Below, piece by piece: positions 1 through 8,939 of a DNA stretch of 64,000 nucleotides. The stretch is taken from assembly GCA_019694435.1 (NCBI GenBank), contig JAIBBZ010000002.1, forward strand, positions 62,001 through 126,000, given 5' to 3'. Within the stretch, counting starts at the first letter, position 1. Each line of letters begins with the position of its first letter. The position numbers and the translations under genes were made by a program. This DNA comes from Pirellulales bacterium. Lineage in GTDB: Bacteria; Planctomycetota; Planctomycetia; Pirellulales; JAEUIK01. Under the pieces are notes generated by a model that did not search any database, was not told the DNA's origin, and worked only from the letters and a program-made list of their open reading frames with translations.

Positions 1-1547
1 CAGACGCTGCGATGCTTGTCGATGTCGGCGCGCAGCCAGTCGACGACGAGCTGCCACGACGCCGGACGGACCAGTTCGCGGCTCGCCTTGGCCAGCCCGG
101 GCCCGTCCCGCCAGGAAATCCACGGCAGGCTGCGGATCCACAATACGCGTTCGTCGATGTAGGCCCGGCTTGTGAGCGTCTGGTCGATCAGTTCGCCTTG
201 CACCGTGTCGAGATCGACGAGCAGGCGGTGCAGGCTGTCGGTGTCGACCAGCAACGCGTCGAGCACCTCGCGCCGCGTTTCCAACGAGGCCCGGATCGTG
301 TCGCGCAGAATCCAGGTGCTGCGGTCGACGGGGAAGTCGCCATGTTGTTTGAGAATGTCGGCAGCCAGGGTGTCGATTTCGGCGAGCGGTTCGCGCTGGT
401 CTTCGAGCTCGAAGCGGTGCAATTGCAGCTCGGCCAGCTCGGCCTGGCGCAGGCGGCGCTTCTGGCGGTACTTGCGCACGTTGGGCAGCGACGAGCATTG
501 CCGCCGCAACAAGGTGCCGACCGCGTTCGACAGGCCCGCCTCTTCGACTCGGGTAGCCGTGCGCTTGTAATCGTGTCGCAGGCTGGTTAATCGCTTGGTG
601 GTACGGTCCAGCTCGTTGTGCAACTCTTCGATCAGTTCGGCGACGCGCTGGCGCTCGACGGCCAACTGATGGTTCTGCTCGGCCTGGGCCTTCACGATCG
701 GGTTGGTATGCGCGGCCAGCCTCCGGGCGAGCTGTTCTTGCCGCTGCGCATCGGCCGCGCGGCGCGCATTGGCCTGTTCTTGCAGCGCGGCGACGAGCTT
801 TTCCAATTGCGAGACTTGCCGCGCTGCGAGGTCGCGATCGAGCGGCAGCAGTTCGACCGACGCGTCGTACCAGGCGAGTTCGGCCTCGCCGCCGGCCAGC
901 TCGGCGGCGACTTCGCGGCGATGCGCGGCGGCCAGGTCGTCGAGCGCCTGCTGGACCGCCGGGGCGGCAGCCGCCGCGGCCGTGGCCGTCGACTGCGGCT
1001 GCTCGTCCGAGCCGTCGATCAACTCCAGCTCCTGGCGCAGCGCCGACAACGATCGGGCCAGCGCCCCGCGACGCTCGGCGCGCCGGCTGGGTTCGTCTTG
1101 CGCCTCGGCCAGCGCCTGACGCGCGGTGTCCAGTTCATCGGTCGCCGTCGCCAATCGTTCGAGACAAGTGGAAAGCTCCGCTTCGGCCGGCAGATCGAGC
1201 GGCAGCGGCGCCTCGGGCACGCTGAGCTTCGATCGCACCGCTTCGAGCTGCGCGGTGAGCGCCTGGCGCCGGCGCTGGAACTCGGCCGCGCGCCGGGCAT
1301 GGTTCTCGCCGGCTTCGAGGGCAGCGCCGGCCTGCTCGTACAGCTCGGCCCCCGTCGTGCGGTCGCCGGCCTCGAGATTCGAGCTGGCCGCCAGGGCTTC
1401 GGCCCGGGCCGATAGCTCCTCGCGCGAAAAGGGCGCGCTGGGCAGGGCCTGGCCCTGGGCCGGTTCGGCACCGGCCAACGCCAGCGCACTGCATAGGTAA
1501 AGGCCCACCGCTGCGAGTCGCGGTTGCCGACGATTCCACGGACGCAT
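1..1547 (-). CDS. MscK/KefA-type mechanosensitive channel, N-terminal part (partial)
   Basis: This is the 5' end of a large mechanosensitive channel that would relieve osmotic pressure at the inner membrane; the gene runs off the left edge, leaving about 515 codons. The ATG lies at 1547-1545. The first 27 or so residues look like a signal peptide (Arg-rich start, then a hydrophobic stretch ending near LALAGA). The rest is Ala/Glu/Arg-rich coiled coil, as in the periplasmic MscS-porin region of MscK/KefA. It is followed by an Arg/Leu/Gln-rich stretch (LPNVRKYRQKRRLRQAEL) that resembles the segment before the first inner-membrane domain. The MscS pore itself is not in the window, so the assignment rests on N-terminal architecture. 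A coiled-coil envelope protein of another kind is the alternative. Confidence 0.72.
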   Translation of the reverse strand, partial: MRPWNRRQPRLAAVGLYLCSALALAGAEPAQGQALPSAPFSREELSARAEALAASSNLEAGDRTTGAELYEQAGAALEAGENHARRAAEFQRRRQALTAQLEAVRSKLSVPEAPLPLDLPAEAELSTCLERLATATDELDTARQALAEAQDEPSRRAERRGALARSLSALRQELELIDGSDEQPQSTATAAAAAAPAVQQALDDLAAAHRREVAAELAGGEAELAWYDASVELLPLDRDLAARQVSQLEKLVAALQEQANARRAADAQRQEQLARRLAAHTNPIVKAQAEQNHQLAVERQRVAELIEELHNELDRTTKRLTSLRHDYKRTATRVEEAGLSNAVGTLLRRQCSSLPNVRKYRQKRRLRQAELAELQLHRFELEDQREPLAEIDTLAADILKQHGDFPVDRSTWILRDTIRASLETRREVLDALLVDTDSLHRLLVDLDTVQGELIDQTLTSRAYIDERVLWIRSLPWISWRDGPGLAKASRELVRPASWQLVVDWLRADIDKHRSV

Positions 1548-1734
1548 CACCCTCACCCCCTTCGGCCCAGGCCGGCGGTTGGGTCGATGACGATATCCGT
1601 ACCGCGGCGCAGGCGTCGAGGTCGATTCTGCCGGCTGCTAGCTTGCCACGTGCTTTTTCGCAGGGTTACGATGGCGATTCGCTGCAGTCGGGGGAAGTGT
1701 TCCGGGGCTGTTCTTGCTGGGGAAGGTGTCTTTC

Positions 1735-3963
1735 ATGCCATCGCTCTGTGCGCGTGTCGCTTGTGGCCTGTTCGTCGTGTTGCTGGTGTGTCCGCTGGCC
1801 CCCGCGGCCGAGCAAGGCTCGCCGATCGATCCCGAGCAGCTGGCCGCCAGCACGACGATCTACCGCGACCAGTGGGGCATGCCGCACATCGACGGGCCCA
1901 CCGACGAAAGCGTCTGCTTCGGCTTTGGTTACTGCCAGGCCGAAGACTACTTCTGGCAACTCGAAGATTCGTACCTGCTGGGGTTGGGACGCTATGCCGA
2001 GGCGCATGGGTCCAAGGGCCTGGAAAGCGACCTGCTCAATCGACTGTTCGAGGTCCCCCAGCGCTCGCGCGAGGACTTCGCCAAGCTCGAGCCCAAGATG
2101 CAGAGCATCAGCGAGGCCTTCGTCGCCGGGATCAACTATTACCTGGCCAAGCACCCTGAGACGAAGGTCCGGGTGCTGCATCAGTTCGAGCCGTGGTATT
2201 TGTTGGCGTTTGCGCGGATGGTCGTGCTCGAAATGAATTGGAGCAAGGTGGGCGCAGCCCGTGACAAGATTCCCACCGAGTATGCCCAGGGCTCAAACGC
2301 CTGGGCGATTGGTCCCGAACGCACGAAGTCGAAGAAGGCGATGCTGTTTTGCAACCCGCATCAGCCCTTTTACGGCTATGGCCAGTTCTACGAGGCGCAC
2401 CTGCGCAGCGGCGAAGGCTGGAATTTCACCGGGGCGACGTTCTTCGGCAGCCCCTTGCCGACGATCGGCCACAACGAGTATCTCGGCTGGTCCTACACGG
2501 TGAACCAGCCGCGCCTGGGCAGCGTGTGGCGCGAGAAATTCGACGATCCGGCGCACCCGCTCAACTATCGCTATGGCGACGGCTACCGCGCGGCCGTCGA
2601 ATGGACCGACACGATCAAGGTCAAACGCGGTTCCGGCACGATCGACAAGCAGGTCACCTTCCGCAAGACGCACCACGGCCCGATCGTCAAGCAGGAAGCC
2701 GACGGCCTGTACCTGGCGGCGAATATCGGCAAGTTCTACGACGCGATGGCCGGCCGGCAGAACATGTACATGGTCCGCGCGAAGAACTTCAGCGAATGGC
2801 GTCAAGCCGTGGCCATGCAAGACTTCCACCAGTTCAACACTGTTTACGCCGATCGCGACGGCAACATTTTCTACCTCTACCAGGGCATCGTACCCCGGCG
2901 CGATCCGAGCTTCGATTGGACCCAACCGGTCGACGGCAGCGACCCGCGCACCGAATGGCAGGGCATTCACGGCCTGGACGAGCTGCCGCAGGTGTTCAAT
3001 CCGCCGTCGCATTTCCTGCAGAACTGCAACCAGAGCCCCTTCACTGTGACCGACGACGGCAACCCGTATATCGGTGACTTCCCCAGCTACATGGTAGGCG
3101 AAAAGTACGACGACAAGCGGCGTGCGAAAATCTCCCGGATGCACCTGCGCGAGACGCACGACGTGACGTTGGCCGATTGGCAGCGGCTGTCGCTCGACAC
3201 GACCATGTATTGGGCCCTGACGGAAATCCCCAAGCTGGCACGGCTGCTCGAAGAGGTGAAACAGAGCCATCCGGAGCTGGCCAAAAAGGCCGCGCCCTAT
3301 TTCGAGCATCTGCAAGGCTGGGACTGCGTGTGCCGGCTCGACTCGACCGCCGCGACGCTGTGCGTGGCCTGGTACGAAGTGCTCTACGGCGAGTTGTTCC
3401 GCTCTGAAAACATGCTGCAGAAGTACATCGATGAGCCCGCCAAGCGGTTCGAGGCCCTGGTCACGGCGGCGGAGAAGCTGCAATCGACCTACGGCAATTG
3501 GCAAGTGGCCTACGGCGACGTGTTTCGCATGCAGCGCCACGCCGACGTGGCCGACCTGTTCCAGATCCCGTTCGATGACAAACGGCCCAGCGTACCGAGC
3601 GCCGGCCTCAACGGCCCGATGGGGGTCGTGTTCAACATGTACTTCACGCCGCCGATCGAAATCCCGCTGGTCAAGTCGATCAAGAAGCGCTATGCCGTAG
3701 TCGGCAACAGCTATGTCGCCACGATCGAATTTGGCGACCGGGTCGTCGGCGGCTCGCAACTGCAATTCGGCGCCAGCGGCGATCCGCAGTCGCCGCATTT
3801 CTTTGATCAGGCCGAACAACTCGTCTCCCAACAGAAATACAAGCCGCAGTTGTTCTACTGGGACGACGTCGTGGCCGGCGCGGTTCGCACCTATCACCCC
3901 GGCGAAGAGCCCCGGGCCGGAGCCGCCGCCGCGGCGACCACCGCGCCGCAAGCCGGCCAGTAA
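1735..3963 (+). CDS. Secreted penicillin acylase family Ntn-hydrolase
   Basis: This 742-residue protein belongs to the penicillin/acyl-homoserine-lactone acylase family, N-terminal nucleophile amidases that mature by self-cleavage into two chains. A signal peptide covers about residues 1-24 (ending PLAPAAEQ). An alpha-chain region with the family's YRDQWGMPHI and FGFGYCQAEDYFW signatures follows. The predicted nucleophile is Ser187 in QGSNAWAIGP, where cleavage would occur. Later motifs include GSPLPTIGHNEYLGWSYT. The ATG at 1735 has GGAAGG about nine bases upstream; an in-frame TTG at 1714 would only add seven residues before the signal peptide. The substrate cannot be read from the sequence: beta-lactam, acyl-homoserine lactone, or another amide. 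Confidence 0.9.
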   Translation: MPSLCARVACGLFVVLLVCPLAPAAEQGSPIDPEQLAASTTIYRDQWGMPHIDGPTDESVCFGFGYCQAEDYFWQLEDSYLLGLGRYAEAHGSKGLESDLLNRLFEVPQRSREDFAKLEPKMQSISEAFVAGINYYLAKHPETKVRVLHQFEPWYLLAFARMVVLEMNWSKVGAARDKIPTEYAQGSNAWAIGPERTKSKKAMLFCNPHQPFYGYGQFYEAHLRSGEGWNFTGATFFGSPLPTIGHNEYLGWSYTVNQPRLGSVWREKFDDPAHPLNYRYGDGYRAAVEWTDTIKVKRGSGTIDKQVTFRKTHHGPIVKQEADGLYLAANIGKFYDAMAGRQNMYMVRAKNFSEWRQAVAMQDFHQFNTVYADRDGNIFYLYQGIVPRRDPSFDWTQPVDGSDPRTEWQGIHGLDELPQVFNPPSHFLQNCNQSPFTVTDDGNPYIGDFPSYMVGEKYDDKRRAKISRMHLRETHDVTLADWQRLSLDTTMYWALTEIPKLARLLEEVKQSHPELAKKAAPYFEHLQGWDCVCRLDSTAATLCVAWYEVLYGELFRSENMLQKYIDEPAKRFEALVTAAEKLQSTYGNWQVAYGDVFRMQRHADVADLFQIPFDDKRPSVPSAGLNGPMGVVFNMYFTPPIEIPLVKSIKKRYAVVGNSYVATIEFGDRVVGGSQLQFGASGDPQSPHFFDQAEQLVSQQKYKPQLFYWDDVVAGAVRTYHPGEEPRAGAAAAATTAPQAGQ

Positions 3964-3998
3964 GCGGCCCAAGAGAAAAAAAGATAGTGCTCGTGCCG

Positions 3999-5237
3999 TC
4001 AGGCGCGGGCCGAATGAATCGGCCGCTGACGTCCGCGCTGGGCGCGGTCGAACGTCGTTTGCCGCAGCACGAGCCGGGTGATCTCGGGCCGGCAGTTCAG
4101 CCGTAGCGGAAGGATGGAAGAGACGCCGCGGCTGACGTGCATCACCGTCGGCCGCTTGTGGAACGTTCCGGCGGCGTATTTCACACCATGCCGGCTCGGC
4201 GCCGCGACCGGACCGACCCAAGGCAATTGAAACTGCCCGCCGTGGTTGTGGCCCGCCAGCATCAGGTCGAAATCGTGCCGCCGAGCCCAGTTGAACTGGT
4301 CGGGTGTATGCGCGAGCAGAATGCGCGTCGGCCCGCCGTGTGTCGGCCGCAGCGGGGCATTGCTCAGGTCGGCCGCGGGCACAATCCAGGGCATCTCGTT
4401 GCCGGCCAGCAATACACGGCCCGACCCGGTCCCCATCTCGATCCAGCGCCCGCCCAGGTCAGTCAAGCCGGCCTCGATCAAGCGTCGCCGGACTTCGATC
4501 GCGTCGACCCGCAGGTCGTGATTGCCGAGGATGAAGTACACGCCCAGCGGCGCTTCGAGACGGCCCAGCGTTCCAGACAGCCACTCGATGCAATGCGGCC
4601 GATCGACGATGTCGCCGGTCACCGCAATCAGGTCGGCCCGCAGGCGATTGGTCTGATCGACGATTTCGTCGAAGTACGGCAGCTCGAGCCGTCCGGTGAA
4701 ATGCAGGTCGGACAGGTGCGCGATAGAAAGTCCTTCGAGCTCCGGCGGCAGGCGATCGAGTTGCAGGTGCTTTTCGCTCACTTCCAGCTCGAACGTTTGA
4801 TTGCCCGGCATCCGGGCCAGCATGCGCTGCGAAGCGCCGCTGACGGGGTGCCCCCCGAGCCGGTGCTTCAGGTCGACCAATTCGGCATTGCTTTCGCGCA
4901 GCGCGGCCGGAGGTCGCCGGAACAGCCCGCGCATGGCCCAGGCGACGCCCGGCCCGGCCGGCAAAATGCAGCACAAGACAAAATAGGCGGCGAGCAGTTT
5001 TTCATACGCCGCGCCGGCCCACCAATCGAGCGGGCCAAAGCCTGCGGACCAGAATTGCACCGCATAGACCGCGGGCAGACAGATCGTGAGTGCGACGACC
5101 ACGCCGCTGAAGAGCCGCATGACCCATTTGTGGATCGGCGTGGCATGCAGTTGGCTGATGATCCAGAACGCCAGGGCGACGTGACCCAGCGCGGCCCAGG
5201 CGATGCACAGCCACTGCGCGACGGTGAAGCCAAACAT
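3999..5237 (-). CDS. Membrane-anchored calcineurin-like metallophosphoesterase (YkuE type)
   Basis: This is a 412-residue metal-dependent phosphoesterase. The N-terminal 110 residues hold about three hydrophobic helices, so the catalytic domain is tethered to the membrane. The metal-binding motifs are in order: DLH (Asp177), GDIVD, GNHD (around 238-241), and the GHNHGG box near residue 330. This order is typical of YkuE/YaeI-like enzymes, several of which act on lipid-linked substrates. A paralogue with the same architecture and length lies at 18885-20123. It follows the sensor gene by about 95 bp on the same strand. ATG at 5237 was chosen; an in-frame GTG lies two codons upstream at 5243. 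The substrate is unknown. Confidence 0.9.
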   Translation of the reverse strand: MFGFTVAQWLCIAWAALGHVALAFWIISQLHATPIHKWVMRLFSGVVVALTICLPAVYAVQFWSAGFGPLDWWAGAAYEKLLAAYFVLCCILPAGPGVAWAMRGLFRRPPAALRESNAELVDLKHRLGGHPVSGASQRMLARMPGNQTFELEVSEKHLQLDRLPPELEGLSIAHLSDLHFTGRLELPYFDEIVDQTNRLRADLIAVTGDIVDRPHCIEWLSGTLGRLEAPLGVYFILGNHDLRVDAIEVRRRLIEAGLTDLGGRWIEMGTGSGRVLLAGNEMPWIVPAADLSNAPLRPTHGGPTRILLAHTPDQFNWARRHDFDLMLAGHNHGGQFQLPWVGPVAAPSRHGVKYAAGTFHKRPTVMHVSRGVSSILPLRLNCRPEITRLVLRQTTFDRAQRGRQRPIHSARA

Positions 5238-5332
5238 GGGCACTTTCGCTGTAGCTGGCGAGTTCTCAACGCACGGGAGCGAGCGGCACGGGCAAACCGC
5301 TCTGCTGGCCGGCCGGTGTCGGGCTTGTCAGC

Positions 5333-7054
5333 CTATTGGCGGACCACGATCGGCGGTGAGGTCACAACCTTGGTCACCGTTTCCAGCAATTGGTCGAGGC
5401 GGAACGGCTTGTAAAGCACCGCCTGCAGCCCCGCCTGCCGGGCCTTGACGATGCAGTGGCCCGGGTCGTAACCGAAGCCCGTCATCAAGATCATGGGCAC
5501 GCCGTCGACCAGGATATTGTGCAGCTTGCAGAGCAACTCGTAGCCCGACATGTCCGGCAGGCGAATGTCGGAGATGATCGCGTCGTAACAGCCGTCGGCC
5601 AGGAAATTGCGGACCATGCTCACGGCCTCGCCGCCGTCGTGGGCCGTCTCGACCGTACAACCGCAACGCTCCAGCAGGGCATGGGCGGCACCGCGGACCG
5701 ATTCGTCGGCATCGACGACCAGAATCTGCTTGCCGTGCAGCTCGGGTCGAGCCGGTTGCTGGGCATACTGCGGATGGGCTTGCGTGGGTGCCATCGACTG
5801 GCCGACCTTCTGGATCTTCAGCTTGATATCGCGAGCGTGCCGCAAAATCCGCTGCAGCTTCTCGACCACCTCCGTGTCGTGGCCGATGTATTTTTCCATC
5901 ACGTTGACGGCGTCGTTGAGGATCACGTCGATCGGCAGCGCGACGGCGCTGTGGATCGCTTCGACGTTTTCCTGGGCCGTGATGGCCTTTTCTACGGCGA
6001 GCAATTCCAAAGTGTTCAGAGCCACGGCCAGGTCGCGGGTAAACAATTCGAGAAATTGCAGGTCGCGATAGTCAAAGGCCCGCGGCTGCGGGCTCTCGAC
6101 GTTGAACGTGCCGATCACCTGGTCGTGCAACATCAGGGGGACCGTCAGCGAGCTTTTGGCCCCCTTGCAGCCTTCGAGGTACAGCGGGTCCTCGGTCGTG
6201 TCTTCGCAGAGATAACTCTTGCTGGTCGCCGCCACAAAGCCGGTCACGCCGTTGCCTGTCGAGAGGGCCCGTAGCGGTCGGGCTGCCGCCTCGGGCTCGA
6301 TGCCCACGGCCAGCAGCGGTTCGAGCCGGTTGGTCTTGCGGTCGAGCAGGCGGATCTCGATGACGTCGAAGTTGAGCAGGTTCTTGGTGTATTCGAGGAT
6401 GTTCTGCTTGAGCAGCTCGATCCGTTCCTCGAACGTCATCTCCTGCAAATCTTCCGGCTTGAGCTCGGTCAATTTGGCGCCGGCCTGGTGAATGGCCGAG
6501 ATTTTTTGCTGCTCGAGAATCTGCGCCGTGACGTCGCGGATGGTGACGATCAGGTGGGCGGCCGGATTGCCCTCTTCGCGGATCGGCGACGCGTGAATCT
6601 GGAAGTGGCGGTTGTCGCTCGTCCGCAGGATCGTCCACGCACCGTGCCGGTCGTTGGCCAGGGCCGTGTGGAAGGGACAGAAATCGGGCCCGATGATCTC
6701 GGGCGACCCGAGTACGGCGTAGAAGTTCTTGCCCACGACGTCGGTCAGACCCGACCACTCATTGAGCCGGCCATTGGCCCAGATGATCGAGTTGTCGACA
6801 TCGAGCAGAACGACGCCGTCGAGCATCCCCTCGAGCACGCGCTCGTTTTGGAGCAGTCGCCCGACGTCGAAGGCCTCTTTGACATAGGCCTGATCGACGA
6901 ACACGCCGGCGAAGTCACCGCGTTGCAAGCAGTGCAGGGCCCGCAGCATCGATCCTACGACAACAACCTCGGCATCGTCCCCCAGGCGATCGACCAGAGG
7001 CTGGTCGGTCTGCCGAGGGTCCTGCACGACGAGGATTTTTTTGCGCGCACTCAC
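5333..7054 (-). CDS. PAS-GAF-receiver signalling protein with HisKA-like helix pair but no ATPase domain
   Basis: This 573-residue cytoplasmic signalling protein has several parts: a receiver-like N-terminus (1-85, starting KKILVVQDP), a PAS domain (about 90-200), a GAF domain (about 240-370), a helical segment (about 385-445) and a C-terminal receiver. The receiver carries the acidic pocket (VVDADES), the phosphoacceptor Asp in IISDIRLPDMSG, MTGFG and YKPF. The helical segment contains IHSAVALPIDVILND, which resembles a HisKA dimerisation helix, but no HATPase_c domain follows. The protein therefore cannot autophosphorylate by itself if that reading is right. Start choice: GTG at 7054 has GGAG upstream and lies about 39 nt after the predicted transcription start. 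Longer frames reaching 7141 would begin upstream of the promoter. Confidence 0.85.
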   Translation of the reverse strand: MSARKKILVVQDPRQTDQPLVDRLGDDAEVVVVGSMLRALHCLQRGDFAGVFVDQAYVKEAFDVGRLLQNERVLEGMLDGVVLLDVDNSIIWANGRLNEWSGLTDVVGKNFYAVLGSPEIIGPDFCPFHTALANDRHGAWTILRTSDNRHFQIHASPIREEGNPAAHLIVTIRDVTAQILEQQKISAIHQAGAKLTELKPEDLQEMTFEERIELLKQNILEYTKNLLNFDVIEIRLLDRKTNRLEPLLAVGIEPEAAARPLRALSTGNGVTGFVAATSKSYLCEDTTEDPLYLEGCKGAKSSLTVPLMLHDQVIGTFNVESPQPRAFDYRDLQFLELFTRDLAVALNTLELLAVEKAITAQENVEAIHSAVALPIDVILNDAVNVMEKYIGHDTEVVEKLQRILRHARDIKLKIQKVGQSMAPTQAHPQYAQQPARPELHGKQILVVDADESVRGAAHALLERCGCTVETAHDGGEAVSMVRNFLADGCYDAIISDIRLPDMSGYELLCKLHNILVDGVPMILMTGFGYDPGHCIVKARQAGLQAVLYKPFRLDQLLETVTKVVTSPPIVVRQ

Positions 7055-7099
7055 TGCGCCGACTCCACGGTGGGAGCACTTGGATGAATCCGCTGTGCA

Positions 7100-7128
7100 A
7101 TTATAGAAGCCCAGAATTTCTGGAACAA
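7100..7128 (-). promoter_or_regulatory. Sigma70-type promoter with a palindrome in its spacer
   Basis: Read on the minus strand, a perfect TATAAT (plus-strand 7100-7105) lies 17 nt from TTGTTC (7123-7128). The spacer contains a perfect 6-1-6 dyad, CCAGAATTTCTGG on the plus strand at 7111-7123. A regulator bound there would block polymerase. The -35 matches consensus at only 3 of 6 positions. The transcription start would be near 7093, giving the sensor gene a leader of about 39 nt. Confidence 0.5.
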
Positions 7129-7321
7129 CCGCGGCTCTCACCCGTTGATTGCATCGGCTGCCCGACCGTTGCAGATTGACACGCGTCGGGCGTCAGGCGC
7201 GACAATTTTTCACGAGTTTGACGCGCAATTGTCCTACGGTCCTTACGGCCGTCATGGGGGGAAAGATCGGCCCGGTTGCCGACCGCATTCGACAATCGCC
7301 CGCCCGGTCACTCGCAGACAC

Positions 7322-8437
7322 TCAGGGAGTCGCCGCGCGCGGGGCACGCCGCCGCGGTGCCGGGGGCGTGCGGTCGCCGTCGGAGTCCCCCACGAATGGC
7401 AACAGGCGAAATTCAAGTTTTGCCGTGTCGACCACCGCTTTGCGGTCGCCCAGCGAGCGCGGGGAAAGCACTGCGCCCATGTCCTCGGCGTCGGGCGCCA
7501 GGACGACAACTTCAATGTTTTCGAGCACCTGTTGGCCAAATCGCAGCTTGGGCAGCGTGACCTTGTGCGCCTCGATCTTGCGGTTGCCAGCGGCCAGCAC
7601 GTCGACGCGCGGAGCATCGTCCGGAATCGCCAGTCCGGCGGCCAGGGCCACACTGTGCGGCAGATACGTCATGGCCACTTCTTCGCCCCAGGTAAACGTT
7701 GCGGCCGTCTGTTCGTTGACGATCGCGCTCACGCGCGGCCGGGCATTGTCGCGATAGGCTAACACCGTCTCCGTAAAGACGAGCCTATCGAGCCGGTCCA
7801 GGCGCTTCAAATCGCGGTCGTAACGCTTAAGCGGGCCCAGCTTCTGCTTGCCGCCCAATGCGGTTAGCGCATCCTGCACATCCTGGTTCGTCGTCAAGGC
7901 TGCATAACTGCCATCGACTTCCGCCGCGTGTGCCCGCAGGTAGAGCAGCGCCACAGCCAGGGCGTTGCGAGCTTCGTTCACGCGGTTAACGGCCGCCTTG
8001 ATCATGGCGCTGTCGTCGAGCCCGGCTGGATCCATCACTTGCGGTTTCAGCAGATTGATCCGGTCGGCCCGTTGCTGGGCCTGCGCCGTGACCCGTTCGC
8101 CTTGGGCCGCATTCAATGTCCCGCTTTGCAGCAGTTCATTGAGCTTTTGCAACTCGGCTTCGAGTTGGGCAACCTCTTGCTTGAGCGACTCGCTCTCGCG
8201 CAGCCCGGCGGCGAAGGCCTTTTCGGCCGTGATCACGTTGCGTTCCAGCTCACGGATGGCGTCGAAATAGCCTTTGACCTTGGCTTCGACGGGGCTGAGC
8301 CAGGTGTTGCCGTCGCGGACCAGGCCCTGCTTGGCAAGAAAATCGGCGGCGGCCGTGTTTTCGGCGGCGCCGGCCCCACCGCCAGCCACCAGGCCCAGCA
8401 CGAACCATATGCCCACAACGATCCCCACACGGATCAT
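7322..8437 (-). CDS. Secreted coiled-coil protein with degenerate retropepsin-like domain
   Basis: This 371-residue protein has a signal peptide (1-24, ending GGGAGAAEN), a helical/coiled-coil middle (about 35-215) and a C-terminal domain (about 235-350). The C-terminal layout resembles bacterial clan-AA aspartic proteases: a beta hairpin, the pattern PHSVALAAGL, a KVTLPKLRFG strand, then a second half ending VDTAKLEFRLLPF. Where active members have the hydrophobic-D-T/S-G triad, this one reads TFTWGEE (residues 246-252). No catalytic Asp is therefore visible and it may be a non-catalytic paralogue. The tail is Pro/Arg-rich. The family assignment is from pattern only and needs a profile search. 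The role is unknown; envelope protein binding is plausible. Confidence 0.6.
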   Translation of the reverse strand: MIRVGIVVGIWFVLGLVAGGGAGAAENTAAADFLAKQGLVRDGNTWLSPVEAKVKGYFDAIRELERNVITAEKAFAAGLRESESLKQEVAQLEAELQKLNELLQSGTLNAAQGERVTAQAQQRADRINLLKPQVMDPAGLDDSAMIKAAVNRVNEARNALAVALLYLRAHAAEVDGSYAALTTNQDVQDALTALGGKQKLGPLKRYDRDLKRLDRLDRLVFTETVLAYRDNARPRVSAIVNEQTAATFTWGEEVAMTYLPHSVALAAGLAIPDDAPRVDVLAAGNRKIEAHKVTLPKLRFGQQVLENIEVVVLAPDAEDMGAVLSPRSLGDRKAVVDTAKLEFRLLPFVGDSDGDRTPPAPRRRAPRAATP

Positions 8438-8653
8438 GCTCGTGCTGCTCCGGAAGAATCGGCACCAACGGTCCGCCTGCAGCGATCATAGGTCGGCCTT
8501 CGCCAGGGCGGCAAGCCAGCGGACCGCAACGCCACAGGCCGGGACGGTTGAAGTTACCCGGCCCTCAAGGTCGATGAATGCTAGCAGTGCCTGCGCGCAG
8601 AGGGTCCAGGGCCCGGGCCAGGCATGGCTCCGCATCGGCAAGGAGACGGCAGC

Positions 8654-8914
8654 ATGTGGCGGGCGCTGTTTTTGGCGTTGGGTATCTCGGCGGTCATCCT
8701 GGGGGCCGAAAGCCTGACCTTGGAAAAAGCCGTGTTGAAGCCCAAGGGTGGTAAGCAGCAGTCGGGCTTTGCCACGGCGAGCTGGATGTCGCCGACCGCG
8801 CGGGGTAAAGAGGTCGTGCCACCCGAATGGGCCCCTTGGAGCCTGCTGTCGATTGGTGCCGTGACGATGCTTTACTCGTTCACGATTCCGCAGCGCGTCG
8901 GCAGCAAGGGCTAA
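8654..8914 (+). CDS. Small membrane protein of unknown function (86 aa)
   Basis: The predicted protein is short, with two hydrophobic segments: residues 2-17 (WRALFLALGISAVILG) and about 56-74 (APWSLLSIGAVTMLYSFTI). A polar loop joins them. The ATG at 8654 follows AAGGAGAC with good spacing, which supports real translation; an in-frame start 30 bases upstream lacks this. It is transcribed divergently from the retropepsin-like gene and convergently with the MORN gene. I do not recognise a named domain. The hairpin topology suggests a small inner-membrane protein or a subunit of a larger complex. Confidence 0.65.
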   Translation: MWRALFLALGISAVILGAESLTLEKAVLKPKGGKQQSGFATASWMSPTARGKEVVPPEWAPWSLLSIGAVTMLYSFTIPQRVGSKG

Positions 8915-8939
8915 TCGACCGCAAGGTCGGGGGCCGCTT

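Noticed and set aside
12-590. Plus-strand frame of 192 codons at the left edge
   Set aside because: It lies opposite the MscK-type gene, whose minus-strand frame has a signal peptide and coiled-coil structure; the plus frame has low-complexity composition and no ribosome site.
2293-4221. Long antisense open frame (642 codons, minus strand) across the penicillin acylase gene
   Set aside because: It is Arg/Gly/Ala/Val-rich with no domain, opposite a gene with clear family motifs; it is a shadow caused by high GC.
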